From assembly GCA_020086605.1 (NCBI GenBank), contig JACBWW010000012.1, forward strand, positions 10,337,845 through 10,401,844: 64,000 bases of DNA. Reading direction: 5' to 3'. Made by a program: the position numbers and the translations under genes. Origin of the DNA: Lanius collurio. Its lineage: Eukaryota > Chordata > Aves > Passeriformes > Laniidae. Shown here piece by piece: positions 11,667 through 25,085 of this stretch; position 1 is the stretch's first letter; each line of letters begins with the position of its first letter. A model generated the notes under the pieces. It searched no databases. It was not told the DNA's origin and saw only the letters and a program-made list of their open reading frames with translations.

Positions 11667-13352
11667 TCCTTCCATGATGCAAAGAATTAGATATTAATCA
11701 AAGCTCATGAAGATAAGCACCACCATCCTTACACTCAAACCAAGCACCTGCAATTCAGAAGGAGGCAAATAATTATTATTAAAACCAATGAATTGTGGCT
11801 CTTTGATTAGTTTGAAACAATTTTTCCTCATCAAATCAAAGTAATTATACAATAAATCTTCGAAAATACAGGCTGTATTTAACAAAGCCGGCCTGATACA
11901 TTTGTGTTCTATAAGGACTCTTCCCTCAGTGCTCCTCCAGCTAGCTAATATCCTCTTTTGCAAGATGCCCTACCACTACAAAATTCTATTTCAACAGCTG
12001 CTGACTGTTTTACTCATATTGGCACAAACGAGTAACTCATGATGTTGTACAAAAAATGACTTTGTTCTACAGATGATGGAAGGCAGTTCATAAGTTGGCT
12101 TAAAATATGAGGAAAGGAAAGGGGAAAGGGAAAAAGTATCTGTTGGTGTCAAGGCAATTTTTTGGCAGAACTTAGCAAGAGGATAGCTTTCATCTGATTA
12201 GCTGTACCTTAGTAATTAAAGAGTCATCACAGTCACTGGGACTTGCTTCAAGCTAGTCTCCAAGTTAGAGTTATCAATAACAAACTTTAAATATATTCTA
12301 CCCAGACTGATCGCAATGCAGGTTGGGGATGCTTAATTGTTTTGAGTCTGAGTTTTGTTTTGTTGGGGTTTTTTAATTTAAACTTGAGTAATCAGTATCT
12401 GTCTACATTAAATCTTTTTTATCCCTGCAGTATTTTTGTTCTATCAGTGTTATGATAACTATAAACAAAGAATTTCGCTTTTATTTCTTAAATGTTTCCA
12501 AATAAGCATGCTTTTTAGTTTCCTGCTTATCGTGGGTTTTTTCAAAGAAAATTGTAGTTAATTTTAACCATAAATTCTTTCTCAGATGAGAATTAAAAAT
12601 CTTAATTAATTCCTTTCTGCCTACAGCCAGCAAATATATTTCAACCACCTTTATCATCCTCTGCATCAGCTATCAGATAAAACACATTAGCCATTGCTCA
12701 ATTGCTGTATTTTGCCTGCCCAAGAAAGCCAAAGGATTCCATTTCAGTCCCACTTAATGAGCTGAATTATCAAAGAAAAAAAATTTTAGTCCTCAAACTT
12801 GCCTTTAGTTACCATCAGTATTAAAATCTGAGCCATTACATTTTTTTCTCTGTTTTTTCCTCTCTTCTTTCTTTTCTCCTTATGCTAAGAAAACCTGCAC
12901 CCATTAAAATGTGATCATTCATCAATTTTCTTGTGCTGTCAGAAGTGCATTTGTTTCTGAATGTCTCGAAGCATTGCTGTGAGAATCTTCATAAAATACA
13001 TCTCGAGTAGACTCTATTAAATTGGGTGCCACAATCCTTTCCAACTTGAATAAAAACAACAAAAACAAGAAGGAATACTAGGAAATGTTCACCTATTACC
13101 ATAACAAAAATCACCATATTTGTATTCGGCTGTGACAATAACATGAATAATTGAACACAAACCTATTAACTTGCAAGTGATATAATACACAGGGCTGGGA
13201 ATTGTGCTTCATACACAATTTTATACATAAGGAAGATGTACAATTTCAGTCCAAATCGCTGTTAAATTATCAGAAGAGCAAACATCCACATATCCCTTTG
13301 GTGTTTTTCTAGGCACCAAATTATTACATTCTGTTTTGTAAAACCAAAGGGG

Positions 13353-13393
13353 AAAAAAAAAAAAAAAGGAGAGAATAATAAAAAAAAAAAAAA
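13353..13393. repeat. Paired poly(A) tracts
   Basis: Fifteen A (13353-13367) and fourteen A (13380-13393) flank ggagagaataat. This is low-complexity sequence. Confidence 0.9.
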
Positions 13394-16300
13394 CAAAACA
13401 GGATGCAGTACCATCCAAATTATGTCTATTCATTTGTATCACATATGTGATATCAAAATCTATTGTGAACTACACATCACCTGAGCAGTGACTAAAGGAA
13501 AATAAATCACAGTTTTGAGTACCAAAACACAGAAGTCTTAACTATTAGGCCAGAATAAATGACTCACTGTCCATTAGTGAAGAATATGAATGTACACATA
13601 TAATTAATGCATTTTTCATAGAAAAGGTACTGTTACACAGAGAAACAAATTAAGAATTCCTCAACCTCTATTATGGCATTTAATAAAGCTGTAGAAGCTT
13701 CTTCATCTTTGCCTTCTGAAACTTGCCTGGAATAGCTTCATTCCTAAAGAAAGAGGCTGTGGGAGTGCTTCACATAACATTTCTGAAGCAAACTGGAACA
13801 GTTGGTGAGAAACTGCAACTCAAACTGACTGAACACATTAAAACAGTTCACAGGAAGCAGCAAATGCAAGATTTCTCTACTATCTTGTGCTGTTACGCAG
13901 CAGTCAAATAGAATTTCAGTATGTGCATTCATAAAACACAAAGACACCCACACTTAGTGCTGCAGAGCAGAAAATGCAATGCACTCACTAAGAGAGTCCA
14001 CAGCAGGTTAGGCACTTACTGATACTTCCCCAAACACCTAATGTACCTGGACTGGCTTTGATGCAGTGCCTTTCAAATGTTCTGTTAAAAACAGTGAACT
14101 TCAGCATCCTTAAAACAGCTGCCCCTGCTGTGTAAAGTAGCCCAAATGTGGTTCTCATTCAAAACTGTGTCTTTTTTGCTGTGGAACAGACTTCAGTGTA
14201 CTATACAGCCTGCACTCTGTTGAGACAAAGGATGCACAAGGAGCCCTGGATGACTGGCATCCCATTGCGTCTCAGGAAAACAAATTTCTCACCTCAGGAA
14301 GCTACTCCTTAGAGAAGACTTTAAATACATACACTTCAAAATTATTTCACAGCTGTGCAAGTACCTTAACTCTCTGAACAAACTGAAAGACCAGACACTT
14401 ATAAGAGTAAGCCCTTGGTTTCCAACTGGGCCATAAAAAGCCCAGTTGCTGTACTCTCCCCTGTTTTTTTGGAGTCCAAACTACAACACATTTCAGTCTT
14501 TCTTGGTTTATTTTATTTTCAGCTACTGTAAGAACATTCCAATAGGGGATTAGAAGACAATTAGCATGCTTCCAGACATCATCTGGAACTTTGTGGAGCT
14601 TCTGCCTGGTAGCTTTGAACACCACCTTTCTTAAATAAGGTACAATTTTCCCCCACTGACTCCTTGCCAATAATTAGGACAACACACCTGGGGAGAGAAG
14701 ATGCATCCTCCTACTTCCCCATTTTTCTCCTTTAATAAGTATAATTGTTAAACTTACAGCAGTTACAGCCAGACTGGATACCTGCTGGAACTTCTATCCC
14801 TACAAGGCCCAGAGTACATTTCTGATGGGCCAAACAACCTCAAATCATCTTGCTAAATATTTAATGGAGTGGTGCAGGTGACACAAAGGGAAAAAAGAAA
14901 AAAACAATGAAAACACCAAACCATCATTACCATTGATTAAATCATGATTAAACCATCACTAACTCTTTGCAAAACCTGCTGTCTGAAATTCACTTCACTT
15001 AGAGAAACACAAGTAGGGGTCATCCCCATAATCATTCTCTGTGTGATTCTCTTGTCCACTCCTTGAGACCTGTATTTTGCTTGACTACCCAGAACTCAAG
15101 GTTGTGCTGCCTTTTTGTTTATTTATTTATTTACTTCCAAGAAAGACAGAGCTGGGTTTCTAACCCCCATGCATGGAAGTAAAACCAACAAAACACAGTA
15201 AAACTTAGACTTGGGACAACCTGAAACATGGTAAGAAATGCTTCAGTACTTTCAGTGTCTTATAAAGTCTCATACCTAAAGATAACAGTGTAAATTTCAG
15301 CACCTTTAAAGGTCCCTCATTTCTGCAGAAATACCCAGTGCTTATTCTAACACTCCCAAACTGTTTCCAGAATTTCAAATATGCCAGAAATCTCTACTGT
15401 TTTCTTCCGAAAGTTCTGAGTTTACTCCTGTTAGTATTTAGGTACGCAGGTATTGTCAAAAAAAAAAAAAACTCCAAACTTTCAACAACTCAAAAACCAA
15501 AAATTAATGAGGAACAAAAAATAGGACTTGATATCAAAATAGGAAACATCAAAAATGCCAGTTTTTATTCTCATTTTGCTTATTTAATTAAAAGCCAAAA
15601 AAAAGAAAAATACAAAAATGTAAGCTTCTACAAGAGCTTGAATGAACAATATGCTGCACAAACAAATTTTGCCACATAGTTTACATATAGATTGCTCACC
15701 TTCATCAAATTCCAGCTACACCAACTGAACTGAAATATCAAATTATCAAAACAAACATTTGCTTTATTTCAATATAGTTTAACAAGGAAATTGATACCTG
15801 AATAGAAGAGAGAGATCTAACTGAACTCCTGGCTGAATGAAAGGTTGCAGACTGATGTTATCTGCTGTCTGCTCTGGTGTGACTGCCAGGGCTCCAAGTG
15901 CTCCTGCATAGGCAGCAACTGCCCTGAAGAGTCTCACCTATCGCCCACAAACACTCCGTCCCCAGAATGAAGATATGCCTAGCAAATGAGGCTCTCAAAC
16001 ACAAAAGAATGTCTGAGAACAAATGCAAGGTCTTCCACAGTTTCTGCAGTCATGAAATCAAATATGAAAGAAGCCCTTGTTAAGACCAAAAAAAAAAAAA
16101 AATTAGAAAACAGTTTTTTCACCCTAATTATCTGTGGAAGCAAAGGGTTTTCAAGGAATAATATTTCTTCTAAAGCATACTACGTGCAAGGTATAAAATT
16201 ACATTCATTCAGCTATTGGCACTTTACTTGCATGCATCTATAAAGTATCTTTTTCTATAGGTACAGATACATCTGCGTTCAGACATATCAGAATTCCAAA

Positions 16301-18194
16301 ATGCAAACCCTATTTAATATTAAGGAATTATATTTGCACATCAAGACTACTGCAAAAAGTCTAGGTAATTTGCAAACTCATACATTTACCGCATATCAGA
16401 ATATCAAAAAAACCCCTAAATTGAAGTGACACTTTATATCAGGAAAAATGCAGAATAGATTGGATGTCCAGCATTTGAAACAGATGTTCTAAATACCTCT
16501 AGCTTAATTTTCATCCCACCTCAACAAACAACATGCTTCGTGCTGAGACAGAAAGAAAAGGGAATGCTTGTAAATGCTGTTTTATTCCCTACCAGAAGGG
16601 CTAAGTATTAATGATGCATAAATGTTTCCAGAAAAAAAAAATCTTAGAAGCTTGGAGGCCATATGTTATCCTCACAGCTACACCACAGAATAGAAATATG
16701 GCTTTATTTGTGTGTTTACTGGAGTAACAGCCAACTCCACACCTAATTAAGATTTCACTAGATTTCTGCATTCTCAAAATCTGTCCGTGGCTCTATCTGC
16801 TAAGCCTCCCAACAGAAGTTATAGTAGTACTTCACTATGCCCACATTATCTAGTTTATGACCAGTATAATTATAAATATATGTACCTTCTATTTTCTGGC
16901 ACTGAAAAATATTTCAAATTATGTCTTAAGTGTCAGCCAGCTCAAAACTACAATGTTCATGGTAGAGAAAGCTCAAACAGTCTCTTCATGTGATTATCTC
17001 CTACTGTCACTCAGTCAAGTATTAATTAATCCCAAAGCCCAGTGGGCTGAGAGAAAAGCCAGTAAGAAAGAGGAAAGGCTTAAGTGACTTCAGTGGGAGA
17101 ATGGGCACCAGCTACTCCTTTTCCCACTTATTTCAGGTTTGAATATGGCCATTTATTAATGACCTTCAACAATACTAAGAGAAAATGAAAACATCAAATT
17201 GGGCACCAAACAAAATTAACTGTGTCTGCCTAAAAATATATAATGAAGAATCTGCAGTCCTTTCTATTGTAGTCAATTGATTTAAACTCAACCCAAAACA
17301 AGCAAACCCTTCCTCACCCCAAAAAAGCCAAAAAAACCCCCCCATATGCTAAAATAAAACTACAGGAGTCATCAGTCTGTCCTTTCAGGGAACCTGGAAT
17401 TGCTGTACATTACAAAAATTCTGACTATACCCAAGTTCTGCAATATTTAATATTTGCTTAAAATCTTTTTTTCATCGTGTTTCTGAAGATTGCCAAAATC
17501 TACAGCTCTTGGGTAAATTAAAGATTCCCAGGCCACCTGGGCATGATTGCAGGGGCGAACTTGTTCACACATTGAAATTTGAACTGAAGAGTAAAGGTGT
17601 CATATTACCCAAGAAAATTGTTTGGGTTTATTATTTATCTGCTTCACCATGTTACTTAAATTCATTTAGATGGTTTCAAGTTAATGAATAAAATAAAGTA
17701 TACTAAGATAGTATAAATTTTAAAAAAGTAAAGAAGGAAAGATTATTATTTTCTTCTTTCCCCAGTAACTGTAATGCCCAAATGGCAATGACAGATTCAT
17801 CCAATCTGGCAGGTGACAATATGACCAAAACCTTCTGGTGGAGTAAGTTCTCACACACTAACAGACACCAAGTAGCAGGGCATGTCCATGTGCCCACTGG
17901 CAGCAACACACACAGGGATCTCATCCATCCAGAAGAGAAAGCCAACAGGCCACAGCAGCATGAATAACTATGTGGCAGCCTCAGTGAGCTGCAACTTCCC
18001 AATGATTTCAGCTAACATCTGCTGAGACCCACAGTGCAGCCTCACTATCCTGCAGCAGGCTGACAGTGAAGTCAGTCTGAGACGAGAGACAGAATGAGAA
18101 CAAACCACAGAAGAGAAAGGAGAACAGATTCTTTGTATATAAAAATAAGATTGGAAAAAACGTTCACTGTTCCAAGAGAAAATGAAGAAATATC

Positions 18195-18261
18195 ATAGTA
18201 GTAGTAATAATAATAATAATAGTAGTAATAATAATCATAGTAGTAATAATAATAGTAATAA
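18195..18261. repeat. Trinucleotide microsatellite (TAA/TAG)n
   Basis: Interrupted runs of taa and tag units in one phase, broken by a single tca insertion around 18234. Probably length-polymorphic. Confidence 0.95.
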
Positions 18262-18421
18262 ATTATGAGTTATACATGAAACAACTCCAGGAAAACCTCT
18301 TTCTCCCTTTGAAATATCATGGGACATGGTGATACCAGAGCAGTGCAATGACAAGAGAAAGCAGCATGAGATGTTAATACTGCCCACTAGCAGTGGGTCG
18401 TGCCACAGAGAGCCAACACTC

Positions 18422-18444
18422 TGTGTGTGTGTGTGTGTGTGTGT
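18422..18444. repeat. (TG)n dinucleotide microsatellite
   Basis: An uninterrupted TG run of about 11 units, then taca. The short frames overlapping it translate to Cys-Val repeats and are not genes. Confidence 0.95.
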
Positions 18445-20661
18445 ACATAAACATTTGGTCCACGATTATCTACACCAGAAACTTGGCACATATGCAGTTT
18501 TCTCTCATCCACAGCACTGCCACAGGAACATCAGCAAGCTTAATTAGTCATCCAGCTTGCATATCATTTGGAAAAAAAGTAACATTTTTAAATGTTCTAT
18601 AAGAAAATCTGTGATTTAATAGCCCAACTATAGCCTGGCTATTAATTCCAGGTCACATTATATAACTGAGTGGAATTAATCTAAACTGTGACAATAGATT
18701 TGAGCGCTTACCCAAAAGGTTTTCATTTTTGTGCTTTACACAAAGGTTAACAAAATGGAAAAGGAAAACAGAGTACAAATGACGTCACAAGACACTGGAA
18801 TCTCAGGCAGCACAAGTTGCTCTGCTAATTGACTTAGAAAACATTTCAAGAAAGATGAGCAAGTGCTGTATTACTACCAGGCTTCTCTCTCTAGCATTCA
18901 TTCACAGCCCATTGTACAAAGGTATTTTTCCTTCGGACTTCAGTGATTTTTAGGTCTGGTTACCTTTCACTGCTCAGTCAAAGGACTCAAGAGACCATTT
19001 GACTTTTTGACTTGAGTGCCAAGAGGTCATCTTTGATAGATCTTCTGCAAGCCATCATGAAATAATTTCTCTAATTGTTTATTAATTTCCTATCACTACA
19101 CAACTATTTGCAATTATTATTTTTATAATAAAAAGGGAGGGAGACAGTACTAATTTACAAATATAAGTAACAAAACCCTTGCTCTCAAAGAGCTAATGAA
19201 AGCAACAACTTGTGCAGCCCAAAAAATGGCTTGGTCTTTAACCCTAAGCCTTCACAGGCCTTGATGTTGTCTCAATGGACAATGTTATCATCACTTTACT
19301 GACAGATTGCCAAGGAATACCTACGCAAAATTTTAGCTGTAGATCTTTAAATGTGGAATCAACAATTTCCAAACAAATGCATGGACAACTGCCCAGTTAC
19401 CCTGAAATGCTTTTATGCAGGGTGTGAAATTAGAATAAATTTAAGGCCACTTTGGTTGAACAGAGAAGAATTGTCACTGCCCTTTCCAGTGCATTTACTG
19501 ACTCAAAGACAGTTCATCTTGTCTGACCTTCCTGAGGGACGTGAATAAATAACAAACACAAAAAGATGAAAATTTTTAAAGAGCTGCATGGCATATCGCC
19601 TGTGGACATTGTTTCTAGCATGATCATTTTCTAGTTCATTTAATCTAAATGTTAACACTAGTAACAGAATAATCTAAGCCATTTACTTTTTATTTCAATG
19701 AAAGAGTGAATATGAGACCATAAGATTTAAATCCCTCCCTCTAATGAATTTTTATAGAATAAGTTATTTAAACTATAACACCAATTACACCAGCAAATAA
19801 GTGGCTAAACAAGCACTTTTGTGATAAGGTTTTCCTATCTCAAATCAAATATGAAACAAAAAAACCCAACAGTTTTTCCAAAGAAATATGCAAAAACAAA
19901 ATAACACATCACTGTAAATCAGAGAAAAAAATATGCTGAACACAGACTACTGAATAAACCTATAGTATACAGCAGAGTCACAGGAAATATTTTATCTTGC
20001 ATTCTGTCAGTTTCCAAATACAATAATTCTGGCCAAATAAAATCTCTGAAGTTTCTAAAAGCTGATCAGCTAAGCATATATACAAATTCACTAGTTAAAT
20101 TTTTTCTACCTCTTATCTAGGATACAAGAAAATTTGCAACTTTCTCTATAAATCACACAGATTTCTGTTTGGGACTAAATTTGCAGATCAAATCATACCA
20201 TTAATAAGGTATGTAAAAATGACACAGGACAAACACAGATAGAATGTGCCTTTGGATGCCAAAACATTTCATTTCTTTATTTGAAAACTGTATGAACTTA
20301 AAGGTATTCAAATCCATTTCAGAATTATATGTCTCTTGGCTATAATGTTTAGAAAAGATATAACAGTTTTATGGTACTCAAAGCTCCTAATACTCATTAA
20401 AAATAGTTATAATTGCTCTGACCCCTTACTACTACTCTATGGGTGAACTTGCATTAGTAAGAAAGCAAGCCTAGAAACTGAATAATTTACAACTAAAATA
20501 TCTCAAATCTTTGCAGCATTTCCAAAAGTACATCAGCTTTAGTTTGATTAAGTGCTTGCCTGACTTTCTCTCCTCTCATGGTGGTACTTACCTACCATAT
20601 CTTTACTCTTTGCTTTGTATTACAAGAAAGTACATCCTAAAAGAAACCAGAAGAAAGGCAC

Positions 20662-20677
20662 TTTTTTTTTTTTTTTT
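20662..20677. repeat. Poly(T) run, 16 bases
   Basis: T homopolymer followed by cag, which makes a superficially acceptor-like sequence. No exon was recognised downstream. Confidence 0.9.
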
Positions 20678-21041
20678 CAGAACAACTCACAGCTTAAAAG
20701 ACCAGCATTCACAACCAAATGTTACTAAACAGTAGAGAAATTTCAACAACCATTAGTAAACTTAAACACATTTATTTTAGTACAGTCTTTCCTTTTTAAA
20801 ATTAATTTATCCAAATTTTAATCTCCTCAGATGTCTTCTTGAGGCTCCAGGTAAAAACATCATATGCAGAGAAGAGTGAATAAGTCTCTCTTTGAAATCT
20901 ATTAAAACTGAGCTTTGATTCATTTATTTGACATTAGAAACTGGAGACACCCTGGAGTAAAAATGTCTACCACAATAATATATTACATGACGTGTAAAAA
21001 TTCTCTGAACTTCATGTTAATATTAGTATGAAAAATTTGGA

Positions 21042-21136
21042 ATTTTTTTTGGTGTGGGGGGGGTTTGTTTGTTTGTTTTTGTTGGGTTTTTTTGTTTTGT
21101 TTTGTTTTTGTTATTTATCTTGTTTTGGTTTTTTTC
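21042..21136. repeat. T/G-rich low-complexity tract (GTTT)n
   Basis: A strongly strand-asymmetric tract: T and G dominate, with eight consecutive G near 21056-21063 and then repeated gttt and gtttt units. Cytosine is almost absent. Likely an expanded simple repeat. Confidence 0.85.
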
Positions 21137-22822
21137 AGAGAGAGAAAAAATTAGAACTACCACATTTACCAGAGCAAGAAGAAAATAGTTAAAACAGTCC
21201 AGTACATAAATTCAAATGCAATTTACTTTTGGAAAGAATACAAAAGTCTCAAAAGATTAATAATGGGGGGTTAAGTGCAGCATTTTTCATTGAAAATTCT
21301 ATGTCAGCCACATAATGCAAGCATATTGGTATGCAAAGTCGCCTGCAATAGAGTATTAAAAAGTCAGATGCAAAGTGCAACTAATTCAGACCGTAAAATT
21401 GCTATTTTAATGGCATTTTGTTCTGATTACCAAATACCAGCACCCTAATCCTAAATCCCTGAGAGTAATTAGTTTCCTAGTCTCCTCTTCCCTATACTTA
21501 AATTTGCCCATCTGAACTATATCTTAGAAAGGAATGGGCCTTCCCCCTGTCTGGGTTTTGGAAAGCTGTCAGGTCCTGACTGTATCCTGGAGATCTGGGC
21601 ATAAACCCTGCAGCAGAATTAGACATTTTTGAAGGGAAAATGGGGAACAGAAACTAGGTGGATTCTGACAGGGTTAAAGTTTTGGGAGTTTTCCCCCACG
21701 TAGTTCATGTTTTCCTACAACAGAATAAGTAATAAAGGAATGTTATTTTCCTTTGCTCATGCCCATTTCTCTCTTCCACAGAGGGAGCCTAGTTGGCTGC
21801 TTTGACCTACGTGCTGAATATTTAGCTGCATCAAGAGGAGATTAAATTAATCCCTCCCTAACTCATCTGTCTTTACAACCTTCAAAAACCTTTACAACCT
21901 CCATCTACTGACCAGGTGAGACAAGGACAAGAAATAAGAGTGTGTTAAGAACAGCTGAAGTAGCACTTGCAGAGATAGTATCTTTTTTCTTGTATCAGCA
22001 GATTAGGAGATATTGGAGGAAATAAAAGCTTTTTGAGACTCAAAGCCTTTATTAGGCTTGAAAAATTATAGAAAATGTGAATCTAAGTACCAAATTGAAA
22101 ACATTGGGTTTATGTGATTGCCTTTGTCCCAGAACAATTAGAGAAATTTTAGAAAAGGGGAGCTAGACCTCTATAGAGCAGAAAAAGCTTTTGGCAGGGC
22201 TAGAAGCAGCAGCTCATAACATATTTCCCAGGCATGAAGAATAAATACTTTGCACCTAAAGAACAGTTGAGTGTTAGGAGGTGATAGTCAGGGAAAACCA
22301 TATTCTGCCACAATGCCAATGTCTCCATTGCACTTAGTGTCTAAAGAGGTTTTTCTTTTAGCACTGATATTAATTTTTAAAGGCCTTTTTTTACACTTTC
22401 TCTTGAAAGATAAGACCATGAGAGGCTTTTTTTCCTAAGGAAAATGTTCCTTCTCTGAGTTATTTTGTCAATTACTCATTGCCTGTGTAAGTTTAAGCTG
22501 GTATATATAGATTTTGCCCACTCCAACAGTACTCAATGCACAGAATAAAGCATACTACATTTTGAAGTTTTCACATATAGAATCATCAAATGAGTCCATA
22601 CAACACTGCAAATGGAGAGACATCCTACAGTTCTTAGTCCAAAGAAAGTTTTCATCTCAGGATTGGTTTGCAGACGTTGGGGAGTAGGAGGAACAGTTAG
22701 GAAGCTAACAGCTTTTGCAGATGTTAGGGAAGAGGTGGGAAACTTCTTTGAAGAAATAATGTGGGTTATTTGAAGACCAAGCAGGCTATGATATATTGTG
22801 TGTGCAAAACAGCATACAGCAA

Positions 22823-22890
22823 TATCATGGAATGGAAGAAAGGTTTGGGTTGGAAGGGACCTTAAATATTATCTAGATCCCCATACCTTG
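22823..22890 (-). mobile_element. Short CR1 LINE 3'-end fragment
   Basis: Plus-strand atcatggaatgg and then tttgggttggaagggacctt are the reverse complement of the terminal CR1 3' UTR. Similarity ends near 22890, so about 70 bases of the extreme 3' end remain. Severe 5' truncation is usual for CR1. Confidence 0.85.
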
Positions 22891-23632
22891 GGAAAGAAAA
22901 TAAATAAACAAAACAAAACCAACTACTCATAGTGGGTTGTTTCTTGAAACCAGAGTACATGTACTGGTCACATTACTCTTCCAAATAAAGAGGCTTTGTT
23001 TGTTGAGAGCCATCCTTAGACTGGTGAGGTGTTGTGTCTCAGAACACACAGAGATAAATTTGAGAGCCTTAACTTTCTAATGGCTTGAAAATGTGTACTA
23101 AAATAAATCAGGACATTCAACCAATCCCTAAGCCCTTAAAGCTAAATCCAAAATGTATCACCACATTCTGTGGAAATTATGCTTCATACAGCCAAGACAA
23201 GTTTGATAGCATGTTCACATAACATCAAGTGGCTAAGTGGGAATTTCCATCTACTCATATATTTCAAGAATGTTGGATATCAAGTATCCCTCACAGACAA
23301 CAAAAACATTGTGAGGTTGTAATTTTTCTCCCTCTATATAGGAATCATAATTTTAATTAACACTTCATTAACACATTCATAAAGATACTATTACCACAGC
23401 CAGCAATTTAGAAAAAGTATTAAAACAGCAAAAATAATTATTATACATTAATACTATAATTACGTTCTCTCCCATTTTCAATTAGTGCCATAAAGTCCTT
23501 TGATTTAATGGCTGTAGAAAATTTTACTAGCATGAGAGATACCTATCTTTTTAAAATATTATCTTAGGATATATACAACTTCGATAATAGATAGGAGTGT
23601 TTTGGCAGTTATTTGTAATTAATTTCCTAAAG

Positions 23633-25085
23633 ATCACAGAATCACAGAATAGAAAGGTTGGAGAGGACCACAGAGGGTCATCTGGTCCAACCTCCCTCCT
23701 CCGGCAGGGTCAGTCTACAGCACATTGCACAGGAATGTGTCCAGATGGTTCCTGAATACCTTGAGCAAGGGAGACTCCAAAAACTCTGGAAAACCTGTTC
23801 CAGTGCTCCATCACTCTTAGAACAAAGAAGTTCTTCCTCACTTTCAGGTTCACAGGAACTTTCTGTGCCTCAGTTTCTACCTGTTCCCTCGTCTCCTACT
23901 GCTTGGCACCACCAAGAAGAGCCTTCCATCCTCTTGGCACTCTCCCTTCAGATACATACATTGATGAGGCCCCTCTCAGCCTTCTCCAGGCTAAACAGGC
24001 CCAGCTCAGACTCTACCAAGAGAGGTGCTCCAGTCCCCTAAACATCACAGCCCCCTACCCCAGGAGCTCCATGTCTCTGTTGTTCTGAGAAGACCAGAAC
24101 TGCACTCCAGATGTGCTCTCACTAGGAGGCCACTTATGGTTGAGTAGAGGGGCAGGATCACCTCCCTTGACCTTCTGGCAATGTTCTTCCTTATGCACCC
24201 CAGGATTCCCTTGGCCTTCTTGGCCTCCAGGGCACATTGCTGGCTCAAGGACAGCTTCTTGTCCTCCAGAACTACCAGGTCTTTCTCCACAGAGCTGCTT
24301 TCCAGCAGGTCAGACCCCAACTTTGGGGTTATTCTTCCCTGGGTGCAGAACTCTGCACTTGCCTTTGTTGAATTGCAAAAGGTTTTTCTCTGCCCATCTC
24401 TTCAGCCTGTCAAGGTCTTTCTGAAGGGCTACACAACACTCTGGGATATCAGCTGCTTCTCCCAGCATCGTGTCATTGATGAGCTGCCTGGGGAGGCACT
24501 CTATGCCTTCATCTTGGGATCTACCATTCAGCCAGTTCACAATCCACCTCTGTCCACTCATCCAGTCCACACATCCCGAGTGTGCCTATAAGGATATCAT
24601 CATAGACAGTGCCAAAAGCCTTGCTGATTACCAGTTAGACAATGGCCACAGCTGTCCTCATCTAGTCAGCCAGTTGTCCCATTGTAGAAGGTAATCAGGT
24701 TGTTTTAGGCATGATTTCCTTCTTGTGAATCTGTGCTGACTACTCACAATCACCTTTTTGTCTTCCACATGGCTTCCAGGTAAGCCATTCCATCACCATT
24801 CCAAGGATGGAAGTGAGGCTGACTGGACTGTAGTTCCCTGCATCCCCTTTTCTGCCCTTTTTGGTGATGGAGTGACATTTGCTTTCTCCCAGTCCTTGAG
24901 TACCTCTCCTGACTGCCAAGACCTTTCAAGGATGATTGAGAGCAGCCTAGCAATGATGTCCAACATGTTATGAGTTACTGCTTCTAGCCCTGCCAAAAGC
25001 TTTTTCTGCTCTATAGACATCTAGCTCCCCTCAACAGTTGTGGGTGCATCCCATCAGGGCCCACAGACTTCTGGATGTCAAGTTT
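23633..25085 (-). mobile_element. CR1 LINE, about 1.45 kb with decayed RT domain
   Basis: This is the largest CR1 copy in the window, read on the minus strand. Its 3' terminus at 23633-23648 is two copies of the CR1 8-base unit (plus strand atcacaga). Minus-strand frames retain reverse-transcriptase segments in order: SWQSGEV and KANVTP (about 24,860-24,920), then DLDRLKRWAEKNLLQFNKGK (about 24,360-24,430), then LSLSQQCALEAKKAKGILGC and SREVILPLYS. The pieces sit in different frames with stops between them. The usual FADD catalytic motif position reads LIND, and the segment expected between the NWL and DEGIEC blocks (normally containing GVPQGS) is missing. The element therefore carries frameshifts, an internal deletion and 5' truncation and cannot encode an active enzyme. 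The limit near 25085 is approximate. Confidence 0.95.

Larger units (their letters stand above)
11253..22822. other. Long AT-rich non-coding stretch with simple repeats
   Basis: No recognisable exon or transposon occurs here. Noted items are a palindromic cluster of TGATTAG-type sites at 11607-11666, paired A runs at 13353-13393, an A run at 16088-16102, a trinucleotide microsatellite at 18195-18261, a TG microsatellite at 18422-18444, a T run at 20662-20677 and a T/G-rich tract at 21042-21136. The interval 21500-21900 is less AT-rich and has an acceptor-like pyrimidine tract before cacag near 21780, but no coding signature follows. Confidence 0.55.

Noticed and set aside
12990..13060. Possible plus-strand CR1 tail (aatcctttccaacttgaat)
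   Set aside because: Only about 15 bases resemble CR1; insufficient to separate from chance.
18393..18602. Short ORFs with Cys-Val repeats
   Set aside because: They are translations of the TG microsatellite.
21500..21900. Possible exon after a pyrimidine-rich acceptor near 21780
   Set aside because: Stops occur soon in all frames, there is no protein similarity, and no paired donor was found.
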